Below, in pieces: positions 1-11,758 of a DNA stretch of 64,000 nt (its first letter is position 1; each line of letters starts with the position of its first letter). The notes under the pieces were generated by a model that was given only the letters and a program-made list of their open reading frames with translations, made no database searches and was not told the DNA's origin. Position numbers and translations under genes: made by a program. The stretch comes from Ochotona curzoniae (lineage: Eukaryota; Chordata; Mammalia; Lagomorpha; Ochotonidae). Location: contig NW_024466607.1 in NCBI RefSeq assembly GCF_017591425.1, positions 17,554,501-17,618,500 on the forward strand, given 5' to 3'.

Positions 1-162
1 AAAATGGTGGGCATTATACTTACTTTCAGACTGACTGGCTTGCACCTAGCTCAGTTAATGTTTGAACACAGGAAAGATCATACCTCAAAAACAAGGGTCT
101 GAATTTGAAGAATGCTTTTATAACAAACAATGGAATGTTCTGGTTAAGATTTAATACTCAAT

Positions 163-482
163 GGGGCCCGCATGGTAGCCTAGCAGCTAAAGTCCTCGCC
201 TTGCACTAGCAATTTCATATGGGCGCCTAGTTCTAACCCCAGCAGCCTTGCTTCCCATCCAGCTCCCTGCTTGTGGCCTGGGAAAGCAGTCTAGCATGGC
301 CTAAAGCTTCTGGGCCCTGCACCCGTGTGGGAGACCCGGAAGAAGTTGTGAGCTCCTGGCTTCAGATCGACACAGCTTCAGCTGTTGTAGTCACTTGGGG
401 AGTGAATCATCGGATGGAAGATCTTCCTCTCTGTCTCTCCGGCTCTCTGTATATCTGACTTTGTAATAAAAATAAATAAATG
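163..482 (+). mobile_element. C-SINE, near full length
   Basis: tRNA-derived lagomorph SINE: head with GGCCTAGC-like box A region, conserved body GGGAGACCCGGAAGAAG, and AATAAAAATAAATAAAT tail. It lies in a PBRM1 intron. Confidence 0.9.
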
Positions 483-777
483 TTTTTAAAACTATTTATA
501 TTAAATGCCACTTCAAATTCATGTTTCGTGTATATAAAAGCAAATGTTAGTCATTACTTCTTGCTTAAATTATGAAAAGCACTGATACTTTTGTTCTAAA
601 CAATTGCTGAGAGAGAAGCACATTAAGTGTTTTGGGATTAGCAAAATACTTGGCAATAAAAATATAACAAATAAATATTTAAAATATGTTAATGTGGCAA
701 GAGTCCCCAACAACATAAGCTTAAGAAAATCAACATGACAATATGAAAGTAAACTAATATTCCCATTTTTATGTCAT

Positions 778-1023
778 TTACTTCCTGGGTAAACATGGTC
801 TCAATGGCCAGAGCTAAGCCGATCCAAAGCCAGGAGCCAGAAACTTCCTCCAGGTCTCCCATACGGGTGCAAGGGTCCCAAGGCTTTGGGCTGTCTTCGA
901 CTGCTTTCCCAAGCCACAAGCAGGGAGCTGGATGAGAAGCGGGGTAGTTGGAATTAGAACCAGCGCCCTTATGGAATCCTGACGCGTTCAAGGCAAGGAC
1001 TTTAGCCATGAGGGCTGGGCCCA
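778..1023 (-). mobile_element. C-SINE, 5' portion
   Basis: Reverse copy with body and head (ends GGGCTGGGCCC); the A-rich 3' end is missing. Confidence 0.85.
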
Positions 1024-1697
1024 ACCCTTTTCTTTTAAAAGAATTTCTGCAACAAAATAAATGCTCTGCTATTTTCCCAGGAGACTGGCAGATAAGAGAA
1101 TAGAATACGGAGCAATCAGGATTCAAACAGGTGCCCGCATAGGATGCTGGCACCACAGGAGTTTGACAAGTGAAACAATAAATGGAATAGGTCTCTCTAA
1201 CTTTGTTTCTCCACCTCTATCACTCTGCCCTCTAAATAAGTAAGTAATCCCTTCCAAAGCCTATTTTTAAATTTCCAGGATGACTGGAACTTTGCAAATA
1301 GAAACTGCAAAATTACCAAGATAAGAAGAACACACTCAGCAGGTTCTAGAAGCATTAATCAGTCTAACTACAAAAGCACTTCTAAAGGTGGTAAATTCAC
1401 TGACTCTCCAACTCTGCCTACCCTTATGTGCCTCAATCTAGGAACACTGGTAGTACTTAAAACAGAACAGAAAACATGCATTACTGTAATCCATGAAAAC
1501 AATCAAGCATGGCATGCATTGTGCAAAATACCCCAGGATTCCTAAAGACTAGAGTGGGGCATTGAGTAAATATCCACTGCCCTTTCAGGTCAGCAGTACA
1601 AAGAACAGAGAAAGCCCAGTTACCCACACCAGCTCAAAGGGAATCAGAGACAGGAATCGCATCCACCTTCCAACGGCCCACTCATCTGCACACTCAC

Positions 1698-4600
1698 TCC
1701 TTCAGTAACTGTGCCTTGATTGTCCTGCCCATCTTCATCATCATCTTCATCATCTGCTTCTCCTTTCTGAACAAACTCATTTCTTGTCCGAAGGTATAAA
1801 TCCCAGAGTTTGCAAGCAGCTTTGTATTCCGGAGAATCCGGCTATACATCAGGACAAAGGAAAAAAAAAATAAACTTTATTATTTTACTATAAATTCATC
1901 ACTACCTAACGGACACAGGTATTTTAAGACACAATTTTGAAAACTGTACTAGAAAAATTTAAAGTTCTTATTAGAGAACACAGGGCCTCAACCGTATTCT
2001 GAGAAAATAAGTGTATGTTTTAAAGGCATTCTTACATTCAAGTATTCATGCCTTATTACATTACAGAAAGATAAGGCAAAAGGTAACTGATTCGCTAAAT
2101 TAAAGCTAAGATCAATACACTTGACACTTTTTTTTAAAAAAATTTTCTACTCTATTTGAAAAGCAGAGAGAGACACAGAGACAGACAGATTTTTCATTTG
2201 CTGGCTCATTCCTCAAATGCTGTTTATGCCCAGATGTGGGCCAGGCTAAAGCCAGAAGTCAGATACTCCCTCTGGGCCTTCCAGCCACGTGGCTGCATGG
2301 TACTCGAGTACTTGGGCCATCATCCACATGACCATCTCAGGTACATTAGTAGGATGCTGAACTGGAAGCAGAGCAGCTAAGACTCAAATCAGCACTTAAG
2401 ACATGAGATACCCTAATCAGTAACTTGAGCTACCACTCTAAGAAACATCATTTAGAGCCTGGCTTGGTGGCCTAGCGGCTGAAGAAAAACAGGTGAAAGA
2501 TCTCATACTTTACACAACAAAAATGGAATATATGTATGAACGTTCATCCTATTAGTAAGAAAAATACAAACTCAAGTCACAAAGAGAAAGCACTGATTGC
2601 CTGTCTGATCAACAGTTATCCAGCGTGCTGCCGCCTTACCTTATAATAGGCCTTTGCATTGTTGAAAAGCAGCTGAAAGTCAGCAGTGAGCAAATTCACA
2701 TCATCATACTCTTCCATTTTCAGTTTCTGCTGGATTTTCATCAGGTCAATGGGCTGAGAAACCACTTCATAGTAGTCTGGCTGATTTCTGTTACATTTGC
2801 AAGAAACGGTATTAATCAGAAATCCATTAAAGTCCAACAGAATTTGCTGTCAGACTCACTCCACTAGAACAAGAAAGTCATAAAATCAAGACCCATTATG
2901 TGTCCTCTTTTCAAACTAAGTACTAGTATTAAAAAAAAAAACCTGAACTATCATCTGCAATCATCTTTAAACACTTAATAAGGTTTAGGATGATAGCTTT
3001 AACCCCTTTTCAATGGTACCATCTATAAAAATGACTTGTAAAAAATGGCTTCATAAATGTACAACACAGGTTATCTTTCTGCAGTCAGAAAGATTTTAGT
3101 TAGTGATTTTTCTTGTCAAGTACTACCCCAATTCTATTATGCATGCTGACTTTATATCAACTAAAAAGAAAATGATGAGTGGCTTGGCATAAGCAGCTTA
3201 CAAAAGTAATAATAAAGGATAGAAAATGCATCTAATATATTCAAACAATTTCTTTAAAAAGGAATTAGAAACATAAAATTCAGGGGACCCGGCACAGAAG
3301 CCTAGCAGCTAAAATTCTTTCCTTGAATGCGTCAGGATCCCATAAGGGCGCCGGTTCTAATTCCAACTACCCCGCTTCCCATCCAGCTCCCTGTTTGTGG
3401 CTTGGGAAAGCAGTTGAAGACAGCCCAAACCCTGCACCCGTATGGGAGACCTGGAGGAAGTTTCTGGCTCCTGGCTTCAGATTGGCACAGTATCGGCTGT
3501 TGCGCTCACTTGGAGAGTGAATCATCGGATGGAAGATCTTCCTCTCTGCCTCTCCTCTCTGTATATATGACTTTGTAATAAAAATAAATAAATGTTATAA
3601 AAAAAATTTTAGGGCTGTGGTTCTATCTTGGAGGGGAGGGATATTGAGGGACATAAATAGGGCATTTCAAAGGTAACTGAAAATTTCTTAAGAAGCTCCT
3701 TTTTAGAATTTCTTAAGTAATTATATATAATACTTTCTTAAATTTCCAGGATTTCTTGGGTCTATGTCGGCTGGATGTTCATTATTCTTCCTGTCTTATT
3801 TTCAAACGGACCATTGTGAGACAAATAAACCCTGTGAAAAATAATGACTTCACACTTCTCCCAGGGAGGCAAGGTATGCAGGCCACCCAGGGCGCTGGAG
3901 GGGAAGGAAAGTCTCCAGCTTCGCCCAGAAATGTAAGTTACATGACAAGAAAAACCCACTGGACCACAAAGAAACTCACCCTACCTATGAGGATACTGCC
4001 ATGACAGGTATGCTCTTCGGGCTGTCCTGATTTCAGCATGCTCCACTAACCCATGCTCACTCTAACTGCCCTGGTGAATTCTCTCATCACTCACAGTGCT
4101 GGCCTCAATCAGATGCTTCCAGTAACAGCAGGTATCTGGCTCCATTCTAGACTCCTAAAAGAAGAGCTATTCTCTACAAAGAACATCATGGCTATCTAGG
4201 CTTTCATCTGTTAGAAAGTTCAGCTGACGTGTACAGTCATCCTTTGAAGCATGTTTAATATATTTAAATGTTTTTCACATTTCATTCTTATATAACTGCA
4301 ATAATACATCTCCTCTGACCCATTTGAAAAATTCTGTCATAATGTCCCATCACTCTTAATGGTTAGTATACATGTCCTAAAAACAAGGAGATCATTCAAT
4401 CACTGAAAACAGAATATGAACTTTTAAAACATTTTTATTTTATTTGAAACACAGAAAAATAAAAACAGCAAGATAATTAGAGAGTGATCTTTCATCCTGT
4501 TTACTTTCCTAAATGTCCCCAATAGCCAGGACTGGGCCAGGTCCAAAATGGGAACTGGGAACTCAACCGGTCTCCCATGTAGTAGCAGGGATTCGAATAC

Positions 4601-7004
4601 TGGAGGCCTCCCAGTGTATACATTAGCAAGAATGTGGGTCTGGGTCAGAAGTGGAATGCCTGGGACTGGAACTCTCATATAGGACACGGGGACCTAATCT
4701 GAATTTTAACCACAATGTCAAATGCCAGTTTCAAGAAATGAACTTTTGAGGGGCTGTTGTTATGGTATAGCACGTTAAGACTCGGTCTGTGGTTCTAGGT
4801 TCTCATTTGCAGACTGTTTCATGTCCCAGTTGCTGCATTTCTAATCCAGCTCCCTGTTAACATCCTGGGAAAGCAGTAAAGGGACAGCCCAACGCCTTGG
4901 GCCCCTGCACTCATATGGGAGATCTGGAAGAAACTACTAGCTTCTGGCTTCAGACCAGCCCAGCTCTGGCCACTGCAGCGATTTGGAGAGTAAACCAGTG
5001 GATGGAAGATCTCACTTTTTTTCTGTTTCTCTCTCTCTCCAACTCTTTCAAGTAAAATAAACATATACACTTATATTTTTAAATCTGCCTTTCAAATAAA
5101 AATAATCGGTTTTCTTTTCTTAAATGAGACAAACTCTGATATGGCACTACTGCTCAACTCTCAGGCCTACCATTAGGGCAGTGACTAAACAAACAACAGA
5201 ACAAGTGTTGGTCAGGATGTAAAGAAAACCGGAACCTTTGTGCATTACTGGTATAAATGTCTGATGATACAAGCCGCTACTCAACACAGTGCGGCCATTC
5301 TTCAAAAAACCAGCAGCCTCATCACAAGATCCAGCAATCTCACTTTGGCAGAAATAGCCAAAGAAACTGAAAACAGGATCCTGAAGTTCTGTCTGCATAC
5401 CAGTGACCAGTGAAGCATTATTCACGAGAGCCAAGTGGAAACAACTCAAACAACTCATCTCTCCACCAGCAGATGTATGGATAAACACAATGTGACACAC
5501 ATACAACAGCCTACATCCAGCCTTAGGAAGGCAGAAAATCCCATCACATGCCTCAACATCAATGAGTAATTTTCAGGGATTAAGTAAGCAAGACATAAAC
5601 AGACAAAACCTATACAATTTCACTTAAAATAGAATGGAAGTTAGCAAGAGCTAGAAGGAGGGTTAAAGGAGTTATTCTGTTTCTGTTTTATAAATTAAGT
5701 AAGCTGCTCTAAAGCAGTATTAATACAATGTTTATTTAACTGTATACTTAAAATTGGTTAAGATAATTTTTACTAAGATTGCATTCTACACTTTTAAAAA
5801 TTCTTAATTAAGAAAGTGTCAGCTTGTTTTGACAACTAAGACAAACTGGACTCTTTTGTCATTCATTTCTTCCAAGGGAAAAATCAATTAAGAAATACAT
5901 GGGCCCTGGACCAAATCCCTCCCCCTGTACTCATATGCCTCCAACTCACCTTCGCTTGGGAGCCCTAATGAAGAGCTCACAAAGGAGTCTGCCCTGCTCA
6001 TCCTTATAGTCTCGGATAGTGTTGTAGAGCTCATGGCACACAGCAATCTACACGTGGCACAGGAGAAACAGGAGAAACTTCAGAAAGATCAATAGACAGC
6101 TAGCATAGCAATAACGATTATCAAGCATTCTTCAATAAAAACATACCAATAAAAGGAAAACAGAAAAAGACAATAAAAAAAAAACCCTAAACAATCCCGA
6201 AATTATCCAATTATCCCGTGGAAGCTAAGTCTGAAGTACACTAGCAGTTTCTCTCCTATAAAGTAATCTAAGTTCCTACTATCTTTCATCAGATTTATGC
6301 TATCTGCTATTTTTATTTTAAGGGAGAACCAAAGAGGCTCCATGTTCCTGGCTTTGGATTGGCACAGCTCCAGCCGTTGTGCGGCTTGGGGAGCAAATCA
6401 ATGGAAGGAAGATCTCCCTCTCCATCTCTCCTCTCCGCATACCTGACTTTGCGATTAAAAAAAAAAAAAAAAAGTTAAAAGTATCAAGCTACAAGGCAGG
6501 CATTTGCAGCACAATGGGTTAAGCCACTATTTGCAGTGCCAGCACTTCTGAAGTCCCAATTCTAATCCTGGCTACTCTTTCCTGCTAATGAACCTGGAAG
6601 GCAGTGAAAGACGGCTCAAGTACTTGGACTCCTGTCACGTATAGGGGTGACCCACAAGCAGTTCCTGGCTCTTGGCATCAGTCTTGCCCAGACTTGCCTT
6701 TTGCAGCCATCTGAGAAATGAACCAGTGAATTCAAAAAAACAAGGCTCATCAAGTAAAAGGTTCAAAGAAAAAAGCAGAGAAGCTGTGCGTCTCAAACAC
6801 TTCACCATAAAAGCGTAGGTAACCTTGGGACGGGCAGATGCAAACCATGGGAGCCAGTCTACTCACAGGATCTACAGTTGGAAGGTTGGAGAGTCTTCTC
6901 CTCTTCCGGCTCGGGCCTGGTGTGGACACAGAATGGTGCCCGTCATCAAAGTCCCCACTGACACTGCTGGAAGGGGAGGTAGCTCTTCTTCTTTTGGAAC
7001 CCAT
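1698..7004 (-). CDS. PBRM1: Polybromo-1 (BAF180), N-terminal part; gene continues past left edge
   Basis: PBRM1 is the multi-bromodomain subunit of the PBAF (SWI/SNF) chromatin-remodelling complex and acts in the nucleus by reading acetylated histones. Four coding exons are readable on the minus strand: 7004-6867 (46 codons, start [11 protein letters not shown]), 6047-5950, 2787-2640 and 1841-1698, each with AG acceptor and GT donor and compatible phases. Together they give 176 residues: a basic Ser-rich N-terminus with KRRR and RKRRR clusters, then bromodomain 1 (about residues 44-154) including the [15 protein letters not shown] segment and the FNNAKAYY loop, then an acidic [11 protein letters not shown] stretch. 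Exon 7019-6867 also holds 15 nt of 5'UTR; an in-frame ATG three codons upstream of the chosen start (7013) is less likely because MGSKRRR is the conserved start. The second bromodomain is not in the window. The assignment rests on strong recognition of the protein; exon edges are from splice signals. Confidence 0.96.
2128..2440 (-). mobile_element. Old diverged C-SINE
   Basis: Reverse copy with T-rich start, the AGAGAGAGACACAGAGA segment and a diverged body. Confidence 0.7.
2454..2484 (+). mobile_element. C-SINE head fragment only
   Basis: GCTTGGTGGCCTAGCGGCTG matches the extreme 5' head of C-SINEs; the body and tail are absent. Confidence 0.6.
3283..3603 (+). mobile_element. C-SINE with AGTATCGGC subfamily signature
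   Basis: Near full length; shares the CACAGTATCGGCTGTTGCGC stretch with the young copies at 36965 and 48925. Confidence 0.9.
4428..4715 (-). mobile_element. Old C-SINE
   Basis: Diverged reverse copy starting TTTTATTTGAAACACAG. Confidence 0.65.
4750..5075 (+). mobile_element. Older C-SINE
   Basis: Forward copy with diverged head and standard body; tail AAGTAAAATAAACATAT. Confidence 0.8.
5100..5720 (+). mobile_element. Degenerate LINE-1 3' fragment
   Basis: Contains diverged hallmark phrases of the L1 ORF2 end (GGTCAGGATGTAAAGAAA, CATTATTCACGAGAGCCAAG, ATGTATGGATAAACACAATG). Frameshifted and non-coding. Confidence 0.75.
6330..6745 (+). mobile_element. Two truncated C-SINEs in tandem
   Basis: A 3' piece (about 6330-6475, with a 17-A tail) is followed by an old copy lacking its tail (about 6490-6745). 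Confidence 0.7.
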
Positions 7005-7019
7005 GGAATCCAACTTCTT

Positions 7020-10000
7020 CTACAAAAAGTAATTAGCCATGTTCTTATGTTTAAATTTAGACTCTGCCACCAACCCCTCAGTTGGTCACCTGCCACCAAA
7101 TGTCTGGCTCACTTGGGGATATTTTAACCCTCGCAAGACAGTATGACTACTCTGGCATTTTATTTTAAGCTGTGGACCACTGTCCTTCTCACTTAACAGA
7201 ATGCTACACTTTCAATGGTGATGGGACAAATTCAGCAGGAGTATGCTATTTGTTAACAATTTTGAATAACTCTCAAGGACTGGAGTTCCCCAACCCACAT
7301 GGAATGGCACTTCAGTGGCTGAAGGTACTGAACCCTCAGCTCCTGGGAGCCAGGCAGGCCTTCGGCAGTCCACTGCCTCCTCCACTTTCCTGTGGGCCAG
7401 GACAAGGAAAAGGGTAGGAAGCTATGCCTAAGGCAAATGAACAGTGTCAAAAAAAGAAAAAGGAGGGGGTAAAGGGCAATTAACTGTACTGTTTTAAAAT
7501 TCAAATCTGGAGAACAAATGCTTTCTATTCATTGAAGCAGAATCCACAAGATGTTCCCCCTGGAAACCACAGATCCTAACTTGCCCCATCTGGGCAGAAA
7601 CGGCAGCTCTGTGCTTGCAGTGGTCTGCTACTCCAGACTGGCGCCCCTCTCGGTTGCCTGAGGTATGCCATCCTGGCAAGGCATCAGTTTCAGGAAGCAA
7701 TTGGGAAGAACACCTCATAATGAGCATTTAGATTCTGCTTGAAGTTCAGAAACACATAAATATTTGCTTTCAATGCTGAATGGGCTGTTAAGTAATCATT
7801 CTTAACACAACTTTACAAATAAGTGTATTTGTCTATAATAACAATAATTAAAAAAAAACCCCACGCAACCAAAGGAACAATTTGCTACAGATAAGAAAAA
7901 AAAGGGGTTATATATCTCAGAAAACATTACATATAATTTTTACAACAGTATCAAGCAGCATATTAATAACTTGAAGGTCTTTTTCTAAAGCTAAGAGAAA
8001 AAAAAAAGATGCCAGTTTCACTCATCAACATTCAAATTGAAGAAATTAAGACACTAGCAGCTGAATGAAAAGGAACAGGAGAGCACTGGCCGCCAGCAGC
8101 GAGGAGCAAAGTCGGGGAGCCCCGGGGACCACAACAGAGCTCTGGTAAGAAACTAAGAAATGCTAGTTTCATATTTCTTCCTCCAAACTAAAACCCACAT
8201 GGTGTTTAAAGCAGAACCTACCAAAACCATGTTCCTCCCTTTAAGGTTTGGCCGTTTACATGGTGTAACAGTTGGAAGCTGACTAAATTAAGTGGCCAAA
8301 AGCTTAAGGACAGCCAAGTTGCACTGATTTTTGCTTATTTTATAAAGGGCTGACCAAGTGGCCTCAATTTATTGGGCCTTTTAAAGGACCAACTGGGTTT
8401 TTTCAAGGACCAACCCCTTTGTAAGCAATCTATGACAAGGACACCCGTGGATTTGATGAGCAGGGTATCTTGATGGAAATGATTACAAAATGTAAGGAAG
8501 GTGGGAGGGAAAAGACAAGAAATGACAGAAAAGAGTGCAGACGGTCAGTAATTTACCAGCTTTACCAGAGCACAACCAGCTCCCCGAAAAGCCAGTCTCC
8601 TCATTGTGTCTGAAGGCCAAGGGCAGCCAGTGGGAGAAGGCAGGGCTTTAGAAGTGCTGATTCAGTGTTAGTGTTCAAAACTGAAAGAGAAGAACAAGGC
8701 AAGAGAGAAAGTGGGAAGAGAGAAGAAAGGTCAGGAGTCAAAATGCGCACAGACAGCCAGCACATTCAAACGGAACTGCTCAAGGAAGATAAGAGCACTG
8801 GAGCACAGAGGCCTCTCGCTCCTCGGGCACCTATCAGAGCCACACTGCTGCGAGGGCACGCTCCCAACGCTCCCACATGGCCTCCAGTTTAACACTAAAC
8901 GCTTCTGCATACATAAAGAGGGCTCGCTGAGGGTCCCCTTTACTCACATGGAATGACTGTCAATTCCAGGAATGAAGCATGCCTGCCCAACTGCCCCCTA
9001 GTCAGTAAGAGCAGAGTTCAGTCACAGAGCTGGAATGGAGGGCGGGCACATGTGCGAGGCTCACACGTGACGCCAAGTGTTGGCAAGCTGGAACAAACCA
9101 AGAACGGCTCGGTGAGCGACAAGTCTGGCAAACTCCTCCCCCCAAAAAACTCAAGACAGACGTTTCTTCCCACAAGCCCTAGCTGCCCAGGAAAGACAAA
9201 GCATAGAAGTTTATAGCAAAGTTTAAAAAAAAAAAAAAAAAGAAAGAAAGAATTTAAAAAAGCATTCAACCAACCTTGGAAATTCAAAGTTACTTTCATA
9301 AATAAACTAAAAAAATCAAATGACAAAATTTACATAAATTAACTATGGCAGTGTGGGGAAATGGTGACTCATTTATTTATTTTGATAACAGGAAGGGTAA
9401 TTCTCAAATATTTTCTTATCCAAATGACATATTTTAAAATGTAATTTGGCAGTTTGGCAAGACAGGCAATGTTGCCCAGCGCAAGGAACCACGGGAGCCA
9501 CACTGAGGACCAGCAGAGGAGGCTGGGTCTCCCACTTCTAACTGGTCAGCCCGCTGGGGCATGGGCAGGGCCCTTCCCGCCAGCCCATGGCCAAACCACA
9601 GGCTTCCTGGGTACAGGAGCGGGTTGGCCCTCTCTATAGAGTAACACTTCCTACAGAATTGGTGCACAATATAATTTTAAGAAATGTATTGATAGTGTAC
9701 TTAAAACAGGATCTTTAAGTTAAAAATCAAGTAGTTCATTTGTTAAGTTGAAAGACCTGAAATCAACCTTCAGCAATTTCATTCTAGGCAGAAGAAAAGG
9801 GATTCTAGAGTTCAACTCCAGGTTTTAAAGGGGACTGGCTCACAGTCACAAGTCCACCAGTCTGACTACGCAGGGTAACTCAGGGCAGACAGAACCGAGC
9901 ACCTTACAGTACACAACTGGGAGAATATCTACTCCCTACAACCAAACAGTGTATTTCCACCATCTATAAACTTTTTTCCTACTTTTTTTTTGGCATTTAG

Positions 10001-11397
10001 TTCTCTAATACACACATTTTTAGGAAAAAGAAGCAAAAACAAAACCGGAATTTCCCAATCAAAATAAATAGAATCTACAATCCTATCACCCAGAATAAAA
10101 TTACTCTTAAACTTGACATTCAGAGTGCTTTGCATTCATCTACGGTTTAATGACTATATATATATATACATATATATACACACACACAAACATATATACG
10201 AACATGTTATCAGCTAATTTTCTTTAGAATTATTTCATGGCTTCCGTTTTAATTTAGGGAAGCTATTTCCAAGTTAGCATTTATCCTCACGATGTTTAAT
10301 GGTTTGAGAGCAGACCGTACACAATTTATATATCCAGGGGATTTGGGTAGAATTTTTATATTCGAGGTGCTTTGCACACTCCCAAAGTCACAGTCCCTCC
10401 ATTTCCCCACAGGCAAGCATTTGTTACAGTTTTAATCTGAAACACTTCTTCAAACGATACTTTCCAACCTTCCATACAGGCTCTTAAAACTCCAGGTGAG
10501 CAATTCATTAACAAGTATCAAAAGCAAAGATCTTAAGATTCTTTCACTTGGGTATTCAGTACAGTTTGTTGCCAAATCAGATTTCGGAAAGAGCGCACTA
10601 CTTGGACGAAAAACTTTAAAATGTAAAATCATTTTGAAGCGTTCTGGGGTGTGGGAAAACAAAATGTTTTACTCCAACACTTGCCGCTCTACATTATTTG
10701 TCATTTGTTTCCCAACATTTCTTCCTTATCCGTGCCACCACTCTTTCTTCCTCTTTACATTAAAAGTTCCTACCTTCTAGTAACATTACTACATTTCCCT
10801 TTCAGAAACTAAAAACTTCGATGGGGGAGGGGGGAGAATAATTTTTAAAACCAAAAGTAAAGCTTAAAAAAATCCCGATTCTTTGTATTGCAGCAAATGA
10901 GAAGCCGAAACCTTCGGGATTTTAGCCTTCAAATTTACAAGGCGCATTACCAAAAAAAAAAAAAAAAACTAGGTCTGAACAGTCGTACAAAAAAATAAGA
11001 CAACACAGATCATCAGCAAGAGGTGTTTTTTTGTTTGTTTGTTTGTTTGCGTCGAGCAACAACCCCAACAGGCCCCGAAGCGACGGAGCAGCAGGAAGGA
11101 CCTTCCCGACCTGTCACTGGGAGGGGGCACTAAGGCAAACGTTGACAGCTTGGAAGCTGCGGGGCGACGAGCGGGAAAGCAGCGCGCGGAGTCTCGGGGC
11201 CGCGCCGCGCCTTTGTCCCGGCCGGCAGGTGCGGCGAGGCTGCGGGGCCCGTCCCGAGGCCCGCCGCCGCCGTGTCCGCTCGGCCCGGGGCGGAGCCTCC
11301 GCCGCCGCCGCCCGCCCGCCCGCCCGGGGCCCACACAAAGGCCCGGCGGCCGGCTGAGGGGCGACCGCCCCGCCCGCCCCGGGCCCGGTCTTCTTAC
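7020..11397 (-). other. PBRM1: PBRM1 intron 1
   Basis: Mostly unique-looking, AT-rich sequence with few C-SINEs. It holds a TA/CA microsatellite near 10155-10190 and A-runs at 9224-9241 and 10952-10968. Short open frames here show no recognisable protein. Confidence 0.6.
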
Positions 11398-11560
11398 CCA
11401 GCCGCTCCGCCGCCTGCAGCCCCGGCCGCGGTCGCCGACCGCCACGCCCCGCCCCGCGGCCGCCACGGCTGCTGCTATTGCTCGTCCGGCCGCGGCCGCT
11501 GCCGTCGCTCCGGCACCCGCCGCCCTCACCGCCCTCACCCCTCCCAGGGCCGCCGCCGTA
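11398..11560 (-). other. PBRM1: PBRM1 non-coding first exon (5'UTR), right end approximate
   Basis: A good donor (GG|GTAAGA on the minus strand, exon end 11398) lies in the CpG island and would splice to the acceptor before 7019. The transcription start is not visible and 11560 is only an estimate. Head-to-head with GNL3. Confidence 0.55.
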
Positions 11561-11719
11561 AAACCAGCCCGGCTGCCGCCAAGCGAGCCCGGCCGCGCGC
11601 GACACTGCGTGCGCGCTCACGCGGAGGCGAGGCGCCGCGCTTTACGGTAGTGACGTCACTGCCTGACGCCTGTTCGCGGGCCTCACTCCGCACGTGGCGC
11701 TCGGCCGAGGAGGTTGTGA

Positions 11720-11731
11720 CTTCTTCCTCCT
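11720..11731 (+). promoter_or_regulatory. GNL3: Candidate 5'-TOP start of GNL3 mRNA
   Basis: A pyrimidine run starting with C (CTTCTTCCTCCT) lies 28 nt before the ATG. snoRNA host genes often start with such terminal oligopyrimidine tracts, which couple transcription and translation to growth. The start site itself is inferred. Confidence 0.45.
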
Positions 11732-11758
11732 GTGCCCCCGCCGGCTTCTGCAGCCAAC

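Noticed and set aside
5147..5506. 119-codon open frame on the minus strand
   Set aside because: It is antisense to a degenerate L1 fragment and has no family resemblance.
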